Origin: Apophysomyces variabilis | Taxonomy: Eukaryota; Mucoromycota; Mucoromycetes; Mucorales; Mucoraceae | Assembly: GCA_002749535.1 (NCBI GenBank) | Contig: MZZL01000403.1 | Location: forward strand, 1,059,475 to 1,123,474 | Direction of reading: 5' to 3' | Length of the DNA stretch: 64,000 nt | In this document: positions 8,957 through 20,207 of the stretch, piece after piece | How the letters are laid out: every line of letters starts with the position of its first letter | How positions within the stretch are numbered: the first letter of the stretch is position 1 | The notes under the pieces: generated by a model | What the model was told of the DNA's origin: nothing | Seen by the model: only the letters and a program-made list of their open reading frames with translations | Database searches by the model: none | Translations under genes and position numbers: made by a program

Positions 8957-10522
8957 CAACTTTTGTCAGAAACTTTTGGCACACCATCCCAAAAACTTGC
9001 GCACAGAAAAAATATAAGAAATTAGCACACTCCGCCAAGACAATTTGGCACACCGCCCTGCACGAAATTTCGCTCTAGTAAAAGCGAAAATTGGCACATT
9101 GGCATTAGCGCAATGTGAGCCATTTATAGTGGTGTTTTATTTAAGCAATCGTCAAACTTTGAGACTGAATAACGGTAAAAACCTTTAAGATCCTCAAAAT
9201 GTATGTTATTTCCAGCTTCCAAGACTCTCGAACTGAGCGTTTCTTTTTCTAAAAACTTTTCTCGTTTTAGTTTGCTTTTGCAAACTGACCAGAATTGCTC
9301 AATAGGATTGAGCTCTGGGGAATAAGGTGGTAGATAAATGCATCCATATCCACGTCTGACGATTTCTCTTTCGATATCTGCTGCAGTGTGAATGGGTGTA
9401 TTATCCATGATTATATAATTGCCTTTGAATTGCCCATGTTGATCAAGGATATCCAACGTACTTCTTACAAAGTTGATGTAGTGTCCTGTAACTGTACCAC
9501 CCGTACTCTTCACCTTGCTGTTGCCTACCGTTTTTCTTTTCTTGGAGGGAGCGTAAGTTCGTCTTACCCTCACATTAATAACGCCATATACAGAAACAGC
9601 TCCTAAAATTGTCGTAGTTTTCGCTCTCGTTTCAGGTACTATAACCTCAGCACGACTGCCTTTCTTTGACCAAGCCATAGTCCTTTTGAGATTGATATGA
9701 AAAGCTGACTCGTCAATAAAGACAAAGTTACTAAAGTAATCCATGTCTGTCTGCATCCATCTAACAACCCAGTCATATCTTGCATCAATAACTTCGACTC
9801 AATTTCTGTTCTTCGAATGAAAATGAGCTTTCTTAAAAGAAAGACTACACTTTTCGGTCATAAACTCGTACAAGCTCGTCTTAGAGATGCGCAAGTCCAT
9901 GAACTGTTCAGTTAGATTTTCCATTGCTTGCTCCAATTATTGCTGAGGGATTCTCGTCAATAAACTTTATCAGATGCTCTTTGTGCGTGTCATTCAAAAG
10001 AGCTGGCCGGCCTGTTTGCTTCGTATATTGCGTAGGCTCAATTTCATCATCAGGGTTTTCTTGATCTTTCTAAACCCATCCATAGGCAGTTACGTGCTAT
10101 GCCCATCTGTTTCGCAGCTTTACCAGCCGTTAGGCCCTTCTCATAGATGAGAAAGAAAAAGTGCCCCTTTTGATCAGCGGTGTAGCGCTTGTAAGGCTGC
10201 CTTTTCTTTCCATCATTTAGCGTCTCTTCGGTAGATTACTACTCTTTGACCGTGTTTTTCGCGTTCAACAATCGCTCGGGTGATTTAAGGTCCAAGTACT
10301 GATTGTAATCCGTGATACAATCAAGAGGAAATGCTGCTTCATCGACATCCATTTCCAGCGGTTCGTGGCCAGCTTCATCCACGGCTTTTCCTTGTCCGTC
10401 TTCGAAGTAAAACTGGTATTACATTTTTATTGAACAAAATATAACAGTATCGTAAAGTGTGCTGAATGATATTCAAGGGCGAAGTTTATGGGAGGGTGTG
10501 CCAAAAGTTTCTGAAAAAAGTG
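8957..10522 (-). mobile_element. Degenerate Tc1/mariner-like transposon
   Basis: A 1.57-kb element bounded by imperfect terminal inverted repeats: at 8957-8985 and 10494-10522 both ends read (element outward-in) CA(A)CTTTT.TCAGAAACTTTTGGCACACC. It is flanked on both sides by TA, the Tc1/mariner target duplication. Short copies of TTGGCACA recur just inside the left end. The interior is filled by a broken IS630/Tc1-type transposase gene on the minus strand. Defective, so at best it could be moved by a transposase supplied in trans. Confidence 0.85.
9124..10360 (-). pseudogene. Tc1/mariner transposase (DDE_3), inactivated
   Basis: The C-terminal catalytic half is open from 9756 to 9124: the first Asp in FVFIDESAF, the second in NYIIMDNTPIH, and the final acidic residue in PELNPIEQFW, the usual DDE/DDD pattern. 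The N-terminal helix-turn-helix half is readable upstream on the minus strand (KRYTADQKGHFFFLIYEKGLTAGKAAKQMGIA, then DDEIEPTQYTKQTGRPALL, then EQAMENLTEQFMDLRISKTSLYEFM), but lies in different frames and is cut by stops: a TGA at 9799-9801 immediately before the catalytic half, a frame change near 9940 and another near 10100. It therefore cannot encode a full transposase. Start of the gene around 10360 is approximate. Confidence 0.85.
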
Positions 10523-11460
10523 TAGTTAAGCGGTGTCTGGACGACAATCGTTGACTTTCCGTATAACTCACAGCTTCAGAAAAACATAGCAGTTTTTATT
10601 GAAACCATATAGTATCTTAAATAGCTTCTACGCTTGATTCTGAAAATATTACATAACGACAAGAACAAACAGTCGAATATATTATGAACTGCGTTTAAAT
10701 CATTAGTTCTGCCTAATTCAAGCAAAGCTAAAACATATGGCATTTATAATTCATGAATCTATGAACGAAATAAACAACAGGCTTAGTTGATCCATCACTG
10801 TGTAAACTTCAAGACTTAGTTAACGGGCGTACTTTGTTTACAGTTTGCGCTTATTGTCTAAGGGTCCCAAGCTGCAGAAAGTTAAGTCTCGTATGAATAT
10901 TACAAAACGTCTCGTAAGCCATACGCACGTAATACTCATTTCATTTCCTTCCACTGCCTGAAAGAACTTCATGCAGGTGTATTCAGGGAAAAAGTTCGAG
11001 TCTCCAGTCCTACTGTGTCACATAGGTGTAACGGCAGGCGTAAAATAAAATCGCGTCCAGTAATTCTAAAATATTCACTGGTTTAGTTTCTTTGAGGCAG
11101 ACGACGGAATGGGACATTATCTGAACGATGTAGGGGGCACCCTATCCTTGAACAACCGTTCATAAATCTTCAATGCCTAAAGGTCAAGTGAGCACATCGA
11201 CCTCATCATTCACAGAAACCTTAGAGGCTTCTTCCGAGCCACGCTTCGCATTATTGAGTTTCTTTCAACATAGATCAATGTTTCCTGAAGGAGCAGAGAT
11301 AAGCATGCACTCGTTCTGTTCGAGGAAAATGCATCACCGTATCCTGTTGGCAGGAAGTAGTTTTTTTTTAGTTATCCATATCTCCACTAATAAAAGGGAT
11401 TAGTAAGCTCGATGATGTCCTTTTCTCTTCCTCATACATTCCCATTCAATTTATCTTAGA
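10523..11460. other. Intergenic, Tc1 element to ISG12 copy 3
   Basis: AT-rich, with no supported gene. A 76-codon frame at 11173-11403 has no recognisable domain. Confidence 0.45.
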
Positions 11461-11479
11461 CGGTGTATATTGATCCCAA

Positions 11480-11743
11480 AATCATCGCTTAACTTCTAGC
11501 CGGAGGCAGCTTGGGCATCCTGATAACTGCCGCCCGCCGTCTTGACTGCGCTGCAAACACTTGGTTTCACTGGCACGCTCCGTGGTCACTGCATGGATGT
11601 CCACATACGCTGCCACCGTTCTTGCCGATGGAATCTTTGTCATTCTTCAGTCAGCAGGTGCTTTTATGAGTGTCGCAGGAACTGCCCAGGTTGGAACTGC
11701 CGTTGGAATCCTGTCAGCGGTACTGGCCAAGGAACGACTGTAA
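11480..11743 (+). pseudogene. ISG12/IFI6-IFI27-like gene copy 3, frameshifted remnant
   Basis: Three pieces of the ISG12 block can be read in order but in changing frames: AGGSLGILITAA (about 11497-11532), then AVLTALQTLGFTGT (about 11537-11575), then LARSVVTAWMSTYAATVLADGIFVILQSAGAFMSVAGTAQVG in the frame ending at the TAA 11741-11743. At least two single-base frameshifts are needed to join them, and no N-terminal exon is visible. It also lacks the charged tail of copies 1 and 2: the protein stops after VLAKERL. Order of pieces and the LGFTG and LQSAGA signatures make the family assignment safe; the 5' boundary is approximate. Confidence 0.75.
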
Positions 11744-12073
11744 ATGGTTACAAACGCCGCTATGTATACGAAGGAAAAGCAGGTCCTCACTGTCACTACG
11801 ATGATGACCACATCTGGTTCCTTAATTATCATCAGGATGATCTATACTAGAAGCTACTTTGAGTCAATTTCTGACTTTATGTATCATTCTTATCATTGTT
11901 TTTCAGAACGTTGTTTGGGGGGTCAAATCTCAATTAAAGTTTAGTTCAACAAACCAAAGATGTTACAAGTATCATAAAGCCGAGGGTGACTCGTGAATAG
12001 CTTAGCTCTTTTTGATTGCGCCTATTGTTTTGCTCTGCTCTTTTTCTTTTTCTTGTTACTGGCTGTTATTGCT

Positions 12074-12714
12074 ATGACCTCTCGCTCTATCACTTATCTC
12101 ATACGGCTCCTTATTGTTTTGGTTGCCTTGAGCTGCGTCGTTCGAGCCGTACCGCTCGATTCTGAAGACGTGAATCAGGTACTAATAACAGCTCTCCTGA
12201 AGATGTTAAAGAATAGACGTAGACTACGTTTCCTTCTTTCGATGATACACCTTCCCTCAGTGACATCTGGGAAAATGCAAAAAGCCTTGTGAACGTCACT
12301 GACATTCTTAGCAAGATTGAGCCATATGAACCGCAGATTATATCCAGCGCAGTTGGGTTCACTGCTGGAGCTGTCGGGGTGACAGCGGTTTTGCTTGTCA
12401 TCCCGTTGGCGTTAGGCGTAGCTTTAGCTGCTGTTGGGTTTACAGCTGTAGGGGTTCGTGCTGCGTCCTTTGCTGCTTGCTGCCAAAGTTTGTGTTATGG
12501 TGGCTACATTGCTGTAGGAAGCATCTTTGCCATCCTACAGTCCTTGGGTACCAAATCCGTACCTCTTTGTTGGAATCCCGTTACTATCATGCTTGGTTCG
12601 GTCGTCGGTGGCATTGCAGGTGGCTATTACGGTTTCCACAACACATGGATTGCTGATATGGTCCTCGACTGGCTCGATGGAGGAAACTCAAGCCTTGGTC
12701 CCATTTTTTCATAA
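12074..12714 (+). CDS. ISG12/IFI6-IFI27-like protein with signal peptide, copy 4
   Basis: Two exons, 12074..12178 and 12223..12714, joined over a very short 44-bp GTACTA...GTAG intron, give 198 residues. Residues 1-25 (MTSRSITYLIRLLIVLVALSCVVRA) look like a cleavable signal peptide, so this copy is predicted to enter the secretory pathway, unlike copy 2; vertebrate IFI6 also has a signal-like N-terminus. The linker (SFDDTPSLSDIWENAKSLVNVTDIL) is followed by the Gly/Ala-rich helices: SAVGFTAGAVGVTAVLLVIPLALGVALAAVGFTAVGVRAASFAA, then YIAVGSIFAILQSLG and GSVVGGIAGGYYGF. Four cysteines lie in the second half. Without splicing the first exon runs into a different frame, so the intron is required; its small size makes the junction the least certain part. 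Confidence 0.8.
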
Positions 12715-13136
12715 TTTTTCATGGATTCGTAAAGCCGTCTATTATTTCTAACAGATGATTATTTTCTTTGTGATACAATCTTTGGATGATAAAGAAGTTT
12801 GCCAGCAGTACAGAATGCCTTGACGTTTGAAACCTTCAGTTTTTTTTTTCAATTGACTTTCTATTGGTTTTATTGTCGCTTCATCATTGAATAAGAGAGC
12901 GTTCCGAAAACTGTCAAACACGAACCGTCAGTCAACAAGCCACCGTCAAACGTCGTTCAATACAAGGACACTGCCTTTGGGTTTGAATGATCTGGTATTT
13001 AGTATGGCAGTAAGCGACCAATCGTAGTGTACAGCGGAATTTGAAAATGGCGAGTCTTTCACCTATCTTGAGTGGGTGATGAGAGCCGTATTTTTCTTTC
13101 CTTTTCTTACTTAGGTATTCGCTGCGCAAGGAAAAC
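12715..13136. other. Intergenic, ISG12 copy 4 to SUB1
   Basis: No gene recognised; this region contains the 3' flank of copy 4 and the SUB1 promoter, with a short poly-T tract near 12840. Confidence 0.45.
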
Positions 13137-13813
13137 ATGCCACGAACATCCAAATATGTGGAGGACTCTGATAATGAAGATGAATATAAGGTTGGACAGG
13201 ACCAGATACTGTTACAAAATAACTCCCGCGAGGTCCTCATACGAAAACAACTTCATTAGCCTGGAAAGGAAATAACAACCAAAGAAGAAGAAGAAGACTT
13301 TGAGGAGATAGAAGACTCTCCTGTAGATATTTACGCGTATATATCCTGTTTGGATTTCTCATGTAATTGCATGTTAGAAAGAAAAAAAGGCAAAGGTTGC
13401 AGACAAAAAGCGTAAGAGAGAAGAAGAACCAGCAGCTAGCACGTCGAGCGGCTCCGACAAAGAATTCGTATTTCAAGTGAGCAGAGTCGTGTCTACTCCC
13501 TATCTGCATACTTATATTGACGCGCTATTTGCTAAATTTAGCTGTCGAACAAACGACGAGTAACGGTGAAGGCATTCAAGAATGGTGGGCCGATGGTGGA
13601 CATTCGAGAAACTTACAATGACAAAAACACGGGAGAACTTAGATACGGAAAAGGTAGGAAAGCTGCTGGTTAAAGTCAGGAAGCATAAAAAAAAAGGCAG
13701 ATAAGTTTTGCGTCATGACTCACTTTTACTCAGGTATTTGTCTACCCTTGGCTCAATGGAAAAAATTGAAAGAATACATGACGGAAATTGATGCCGCCAT
13801 CGATCAATTATGA
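13137..13813 (+). CDS. SUB1: SUB1/PC4-family transcriptional coactivator
   Basis: Nuclear single-stranded-DNA-binding coactivator of RNA polymerase II and III. Five exons, 13137..13190, 13260..13322, 13378..13476, 13542..13653 and 13734..13813, total 408 bp and 135 residues. The N-terminal half is acidic then lysine-rich (KEKKAKVADKKRKREEE) and ends in a Ser-rich stretch, as in other PC4 proteins. Exons 4-5 encode the conserved domain: LSNKRRVTVKAFKNG, GPMVDIRETYNDKNTGELRYGKG and ICLPLAQWKKLKEYM, with the usual position for the DNA-binding beta-ridge. The first intron uses an atypical GTTGGA donor and is the weakest junction; the others are standard. The gene was not visible as a single long open frame because no exon exceeds 112 bp. 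Confidence 0.9.
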
Positions 13814-14077
13814 GTCAGCCAGTCTCATTTATACATATTTGATCATAGCTAACATTCACATAATAAAATGAAAACACGAAAAACAGAGATAAACCAATGG
13901 CAATTGTAATGACTATGATCAAGAAACAAACGATGAGAAATCAATAAACACGATCAAATCCATATTGTCGTTGCGAATATGGGCGGAGTCGGATTAGTTC
14001 AAGATTGAATAAAAAAAAAATACAATGATCGGATGGCGAAGAGGAGCTTCTCTTTGTTTTCTTTCGACCCCCCCACC

Positions 14078-15347
14078 ATGCCATTCGACCTGACCAAAGT
14101 TATCCGTCCAAACATTCTTGCATTGACGCCTTATCGTTGTGCCCGTGACGATTACAGCGAAGGTATCTTGTTAGATGCCAATGAAAACGCCTTTGGACCG
14201 TCACTAGCCATCGCCCCACCCGCTGGCGATCTTCACCGATATCCTGACCCTTATCAAATCCGTATCAAAGAGCGCTTAATCAAACTTCGTGAACTACAGT
14301 CTGTGCACCAGCTCTTTCTGGGTGTAGGTTCGGATGAAGTGATCGACCTGGTCATTCGTGTGGCCTGTGTGCCAGGAAAGGACAAGATCCTCATTACCCC
14401 ACCTACCTACGGCATGTACTCAGTCTGTGCTCAGATCAATGACGTTGCAGTGGTCAAATCCAACTTGAACGTAGAGAATGGCGCATTCCAGCTGCGAACA
14501 GACGACGTAAGATTATATTAGGTTTCTAATCTCATTGTGTTCGCTGACCTACTCATAAACTGAAAAAAACCAAAGATCTTTGCCACCTTAAAAGCCAACC
14601 CAGAAGTCAAAGTCGTTTTCCTTTGCTCACCAGGAAATCCAACTGGCACATGCCTGTCCCACGAAAGTATTCGGGCTGTATTAGAGTCTGACTACACCGG
14701 ATTGGTCGTGGTGGATGAAGCCTATGTGGATTTCGTAGATCACGAAGAAGGATCTGTCGCTAAGTGGGTTGAGAAGTACCCTAATTTGATTGTGATGCAA
14801 ACATTGAGTAAGAGTTTCGGTCTGGCAGGTATTAGGTAAGCGATATGGGATTTTATCCCGGATTTATCTGATTATTGATATGGCATCGGATGCAAATAGG
14901 CTGGGTATCGCAATTAGTCACCCTGATATCATCCAGATCCTCAACAATACCAAGGCACCTTATAATATCGGCACGCCCAGTGCCCAAATTGCCGAAAACA
15001 GTCTGTCTGAGGAGGGTGTGGCAGTCATGCGAGATTACCGCGCTCGATTGATCCAACAACGAAGCGAGTTGATGCAAAAATTGCAAAATTTCCCGGTTCA
15101 AGGCATTGGTCGTATCCTGGGTGCCAATGACGCCAACTTTATCCTGGTTGAAATTCTTGATAAGGAGAACAAGCCTTGTAACGAGCGATCCCAGCGGGTA
15201 TACAAGGAATTGGCGGAATCATTAGGTGTAGTTGTTCGTTTCAGAGGAAAAGAATATGGTTGCGACGGATGTGTTAGAATCACAGTGGGTACGGAAGAAG
15301 AGAACAAAGTGCTACTAGCCAAACTTGAAGAGGCCCTGACAAAATAA
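14078..15347 (+). CDS. HIS5: Histidinol-phosphate aminotransferase
   Basis: PLP-dependent class II aminotransferase that converts imidazole acetol phosphate and glutamate to histidinol phosphate and 2-oxoglutarate in histidine biosynthesis; cytosolic. Three exons, 14078..14506, 14576..14835 and 14900..15347, give 1,137 bp and 378 residues, the family length. Diagnostic segments: LLDANENAFGPS near the N-terminus, GVGSDEVIDLVIR, CSPGNPTGT, VVVDEAYVDF, and the PLP lysine in TLSKSFGLAGIR at the second splice. The C-terminal VRFRGKEYGCDGCVRITVGTEEE matches the substrate-phosphate arginine region. ATG 14078 is in an excellent context (CCCACCATG); an in-frame ATG at 14033 would add 15 residues. Introns are 69 and 64 bp. 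Confidence 0.95.
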
Positions 15348-15977
15348 TAAATCGAGGCTCCCGTTGATTTGACTACGATCTTCAGCCCTAGGACAAAAAT
15401 AGAAATTTTTATTGGCATCATCTACATTGTCTTTTGTATTAAGCCGATCATATCCATGAAATGCATCGTCTAGACATACATACAGATATATAGACTTACA
15501 AAATAAAGGACATTCCATATTCATTAAACTAATTTTATCACGCAATGGAATCAATAGTATGTACCTCAATAACGAATTTGGCATGTTTGCTCGGCTTCGG
15601 ATTATTAATTCAACCGAAGCCGAACGCCGAATCCCTAGAACGAATCCTTGACAGGAAACAGGATCCGTTTTTACAGTATCACCTACCATTTATTCCCTGT
15701 AAAAGTCGATTCATTGTTTTGTTACCCTTCTTGGGAAGATCGGCTGGAGACTTGTCCGATGAGCGCGAATATTCCCTTAATGCCATTATAGGTTCATTCA
15801 TTTCTCTCAACTGCCGAATTCCACTTTTTCCTCTCGCAAAGATATGCAGACACTTCTATCCGGATTGAGGTTACGCAGTTCTCAAACCCCACAGCAGTTT
15901 TCATTTCATGAGAAATATAAAATGACCACGATTTGAGAATGTGTTTTTTTGTCTTTAGTCTCTTTTAACACCCAACC
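15348..15977. other. Intergenic, HIS5 to cytochrome P450
   Basis: A 107-codon frame at 15545-15868 shows no known domain and I do not support it. The right part is the P450 promoter. Confidence 0.4.
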
Positions 15978-17841
15978 ATGTTAACTTTGCAAGACATTTC
16001 CAAGGAAAACTCACTAACGTTAACCGCAGGTATCCTTGGCAGTATCACTACCGCTACGATAGTTGCGTTGGCCTTCAAGTATCCCAACAGAACCGTTTTT
16101 GATAACCGTCGAAACGGAATGCCACGCATAAGTGGTTGGCCGTTAGTCGGGGCACTAACCCAAGTCCTTTATAACGGTCATGCTATACATGACTTTTATT
16201 ATCAGCATTTCACTAAAGCAGGTACTTTGACAATGTAAGCGGACTTTCTCCCTAGGACTTTTATGCAGAAGTATAGTAAACGCTGCCTATGTAGTGGGCT
16301 GTCCGCAATAGGCCTCCCGCCTACTATCATTACCATTGACCCACGCAATGTCGAGCATATTCTAAAACGTACGCCGTGCTTGATCCAAGTCGATTTAGTC
16401 TAACTAAAACTATTGCAATCCTCAGATAACTTTGAAAACTATGTCAAGGGGCCTCAATTTAACGACGCAACTGAAGACTTGCTTGGTCATGGTATATTTA
16501 ATGCCAATGGTGAACAATGGAGATACCAACGAAAAACAGCCAGTCATATCTTCAACGTAAAGAATTTTCGCGACCATTTTACAGAGTAAGCGACGGTAAC
16601 TCTTAAAGCAGACAAAGAGAAACCTTTCCGAACCTTATCTGTACATAGAGTGTTCGTTCAAGAAATCCGGGAAATGCAGAAGTTCGTATTTGATGTAGCC
16701 ATGGAGAAAAGCGAAGTGATCGATTTCTATGACACTATGTTCAAATTCACGCTTGACTCCTTTATCCTGTATATTACGTCGTTTCAGGAATATAAGATAA
16801 GCGCTTCATGCTAACAATTCTTTTTCTTTGGGCTGTAGGCTATGTTTTGGCATCCAACTGAACTCGTTGAAAACCAAGGAGAAAATTCCGTTTGCCGAAG
16901 CATTTGATGCATGCCAGAGCAACTCGTTTCATCGTTTCATCAACCCATTATGGCGTATTACCGAGACTGCCGATCAGATTCTACGGCCTTGGAAGCCCAA
17001 CATTAAGCAACATCTCAGGGAAGTAAACGCCTTCGCGGATGAGGTTATCGAGAATCGCAGAAGAGAAATCGCTGAAGGCAAGAATGATCATCAAGACCTT
17101 CTCTCTCGGTTTATGAACAGCAAGAACGAACATGGAGAACCACTTGACAATAAAGAACTTCGTGATATTGTCCTGAATTTTATCATCGCCGGCCGCGACA
17201 CCACTGCCCAAGCTTTATCCTGGATCTTTTACAATCTGATGCTTCATCCTCGTATAGAAGCGAAATTGTTGGAAGAAATTGGAGACAACATCTGCGAAGA
17301 CATGGACGCACCCACATCTATGAAATCATCAAAGGGATGAAATATGCTCATGCGGTGTAAGTGAGCCTTTCTTTTTTGTTGATACCACTTTGCTAACTCA
17401 GCTTATATTTCCTCACATAGATTTTATGAGGGTCTGCGACTCCATCCATCGGTACCAGATAACCAAAAGTATGCGTTGCATGACGATATTCTACCTGATG
17501 GGACTCCTGTTCACAAGGGAGATTATATTGAATGGAGCACTTGGGCTATGGCTCGATCCGAAAAGATCTGGGGTGCCGACGCAAAAGAGTTTCGGCCCGA
17601 GCGATGGATTATGTCTGAAGGAGATATCCGTCGTGAATCCCAAGGCAAGTTTAATGCCTTTAATGGTGGTCCTAGAGTTTGCCTTGGTCAAAATTTAGCG
17701 ACACTAGAAGGTTTGGTTGCCATGACGTTCTTGCTGAAGCGTTACAAATTCTCCCTTGTTCCGAACCAAGAAATTACATACCAGGTGTCGCTTAGTTTGC
17801 CGATGAAGAATGGCATGAAAGTTACTGTACAGCATCGCTAG
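15978..17841 (+). CDS. Cytochrome P450 monooxygenase, interrupted by one frameshift
   Basis: Haem-thiolate monooxygenase, predicted ER-anchored by an N-terminal hydrophobic helix (residues 15-33). Six exons: 15978..16234, 16295..16368, 16426..16585, 16649..16768, 16839..17356 and 17421..17841. The I-helix motif is AGRDTT, the K-helix ExxR is EGLR (rejoined across the last splice), and the haem loop is FNGGPRVCLG. The general shape (GEQWRYQRKTASHIFN, WSTWAMAR, EFRPERW) resembles fatty-acid or alkane omega-hydroxylases (CYP52/CYP86-like); substrate unknown. The exons total 1,550 bp, one base short: near 17310-17322 the frame shifts by one after DMDAPT, and EIIKGMKYAHAV continues in the next frame. 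That is either a recent inactivating deletion or an assembly error; everything else is intact, including the catalytic motifs on both sides. Confidence 0.85.
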
Positions 17842-19140
17842 ACTACCGGATTTCGTCACTTTTATGTCATTCGAACGCTTATGTATATTTCTGTATCTCA
17901 TACTGTTTATTGAACAATTTTTCACGCTACTCTAAATAAATTTTGCGTCCATGCAAGGATCAAGTTCACGCCAAAAGGGATAGAAATATGCGTCATTAGT
18001 AAGTGGATTATGCGGGAAATATGTTTTGCTTACATCAACTTGGTCCTCCAGTGGACACAAAATTCATTCGAGCAGCGTAAAAAATACGTTCATGGTTAGT
18101 AAACGGAAGGATAGCTTGACATCATTTTTACTTACCCCCGAAGGGTATTCCCATGGGGACGGGGACCTACGCCGCACCTTGGCCAGGTGGGTCGTGGTGG
18201 AAAAAAAATTATGATGGCGTAGAATTGGCCATGTTAGATGTAGCACTGCAGAGGACTTGAGGCGATACAGCGTATGGCGGGCCTTATAGTGAGGCACAAC
18301 AAATAATAGACTTAGTTCCGTAAGTATACACATTAAAAGGTACTCACTTCTACAAAAGTAGGAAGCACTGAAAAGCCACTGACGGTTCGGAACAGAGGTC
18401 GTGCAGGCTAAATAGATCAGCAACAAATACAAGTACGTTGATATATGGTATATTAGCGTTTTTTTTTACCGAAAGAAGATAAAAAAACTTAAAACCGAGG
18501 AAACATTAAGACTATATCGATAGAAAGCCAAAGAGTACGAAGAGGATAGATCAGAGAGAGGAGAGAAAAGAAAATTTGGGATGCGATGTTTGAAAGAGAG
18601 GATAACTGAAAAAAAAATAGAGGCTTTCCTTTAAATACTGTTTTCGTTGGATCTAGCTATATCATAATAGGAAACAACTAACGGGATTAGACTATAGTTT
18701 TTGACAAAGACTTTCATGCATCTGACAATGAGCTAAAAACTAGAAGCAAGCCAGAATATCAGAAGAGAGTAAACTAAGAAGACAGTTACTGAACTAACAA
18801 CAATCTGAACTCTGCTTTTTTAGATAGGACCTTATCAGAAGACATGGATCTCTTCAAGATTAGAGCAAGAATTTGTCGTCAAACATTTCGAATCTAAAAT
18901 AAGAGATAAAGTCCCCTTGTTTGTTTATCAATAATAAGTCTAGCATATAATAAGGAAAACAAAGAACAGAAATGCATTAAAAAAGTGTACCCCATATAAC
19001 CTTCATACTTGTCTAAAAGCTTTATACAAGAGATTGATGGAAAGGGGATCTAATAGATTATAAAAAATCATCTGAAATAAAGTTGAGATTTTGGACGAGA
19101 TTATTTTCTTAATGTTAAGCATAACTCTTACACTAATGAT
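17842..19140. other. Gene-poor AT-rich region
   Basis: About 1.3 kb with no supported gene. A 122-codon minus-strand frame (18064-18432) overlaps a 62-codon plus-strand one and neither has a recognisable domain. The stretch 18460-19100 is strongly purine-rich on the plus strand. Confidence 0.45.
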
Positions 19141-19149
19141 ATGGACAAG

Positions 19150-19985
19150 GAATGGATTCTGTCAAGAGATCAAAATATTACTTTTCTTTGTCATATGCAT
19201 AGAAGATCAATGGTTAGCAAAGGTATAATATATGCGTATTACCAATATAACCAGTGCTCATGGAATATCATGATAACATGTGTTCCACCAAAAATAACAT
19301 TGTTTTCATCAACAGTGAGTTTCGTTATCTTGGAATACCGACTACTACATCTCTTTTCTAAATCAGAGCTCTGTTTCGGGTATATTAGGGGGTTCACTTG
19401 GCACTGCATTGGTTATGTCATTGGAGAGAGAGCTAGAGTCATTGTTGTCCGTTATTGCAAATACAGGAATGTGGTTGACGTCAAAAGAAGAAAGTAGAAG
19501 AAGAAGAGGAGAAAAGAGCTGGGTCATCAAAATGGATTCACATGGAAACGCTTAAGTGGTACTGGGGAAAAGGGCAGGCTTTCTGTGTGTGTCAAACCAT
19601 GTTGTGTACAAACTTCTGCCTGGCAAGAAACTTTGTCTATCAGGCAATCACATTGGATTGGATCGACACAGAATGAACGGTTATTATCTAGTCATGGATA
19701 ATGCACCCATCCATACACCAGTCAAGGTTGAGCAGTTGGTCGAAGAAAGAGGATACAAATGTTTCTATCTTTCTTCCTACTTTCCCTTTCTCAAACCAAT
19801 AGAAGAGATTTGAGCCAAAGTGAAGGCTGGGGTAAGAAGGGAGCCCGTATAAGTTGACGATAACCTTCAAGAGCGTATTGTTCAAGCATCGCGAAAAGTA
19901 AAGCGCTCAGACTGTCAAAGATGGATCAGACAGTCTGAAAGCTTTTTCGTTAGATGCAAAAATAGAGAACCACTTCTTTAAATGA
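19150..19985 (+). pseudogene. Relic of a second Tc1/mariner-type transposase
   Basis: A decayed DDE_3 transposase on the plus strand. The best part is 19676-19815, reading YYLVMDNAPIHTPVKVEQLVEERGYKCFYLSSYFPFLKPIEE, with the second catalytic Asp in VMDNAPIH. It is followed, after a TGA, by AKVKAGVRREPV and DNLQERIVQASRKV..SDCQRWIRQSESFF, the usual C-terminus of these proteins. Upstream fragments such as HMHRRSMVSKG (about 19195) match the region after the first catalytic Asp, but the Asp itself and the helix-turn-helix are not readable. No terminal repeats were found. It is clearly different in sequence from the element at 8957-10522. Confidence 0.7.
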
Positions 19986-20188
19986 ACTCGTTTTGCTGTG
20001 GTTTGAAATAAACTATCTCAGTAAATAGTGAACATGGACATGACTGTATGCAAAGAAGGGTAGTCTGACCCGCAAATATTTTCATCCAATCATGCAAAAG
20101 AATTTTTTGGATTCCGCAAAAACTTGTATCCGAGTCTGCAAATAAAAAATGGAAACGCGCAGGGCAAATAGGAAAAACACAGTAAATA

Positions 20189-20207
20189 CACTGCGGGAAA
20201 TTTTTGG
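20189..20207 (+). repeat. Left terminal inverted repeat of the CACTGCGGG element
   Basis: Perfect 19-bp match, inverted, to 22458-22476. Confidence 0.85.

Noticed and set aside
18064..18432. 122-codon minus-strand ORF
   Set aside because: Composition does not look coding, and it overlaps another random frame; nothing recognisable.
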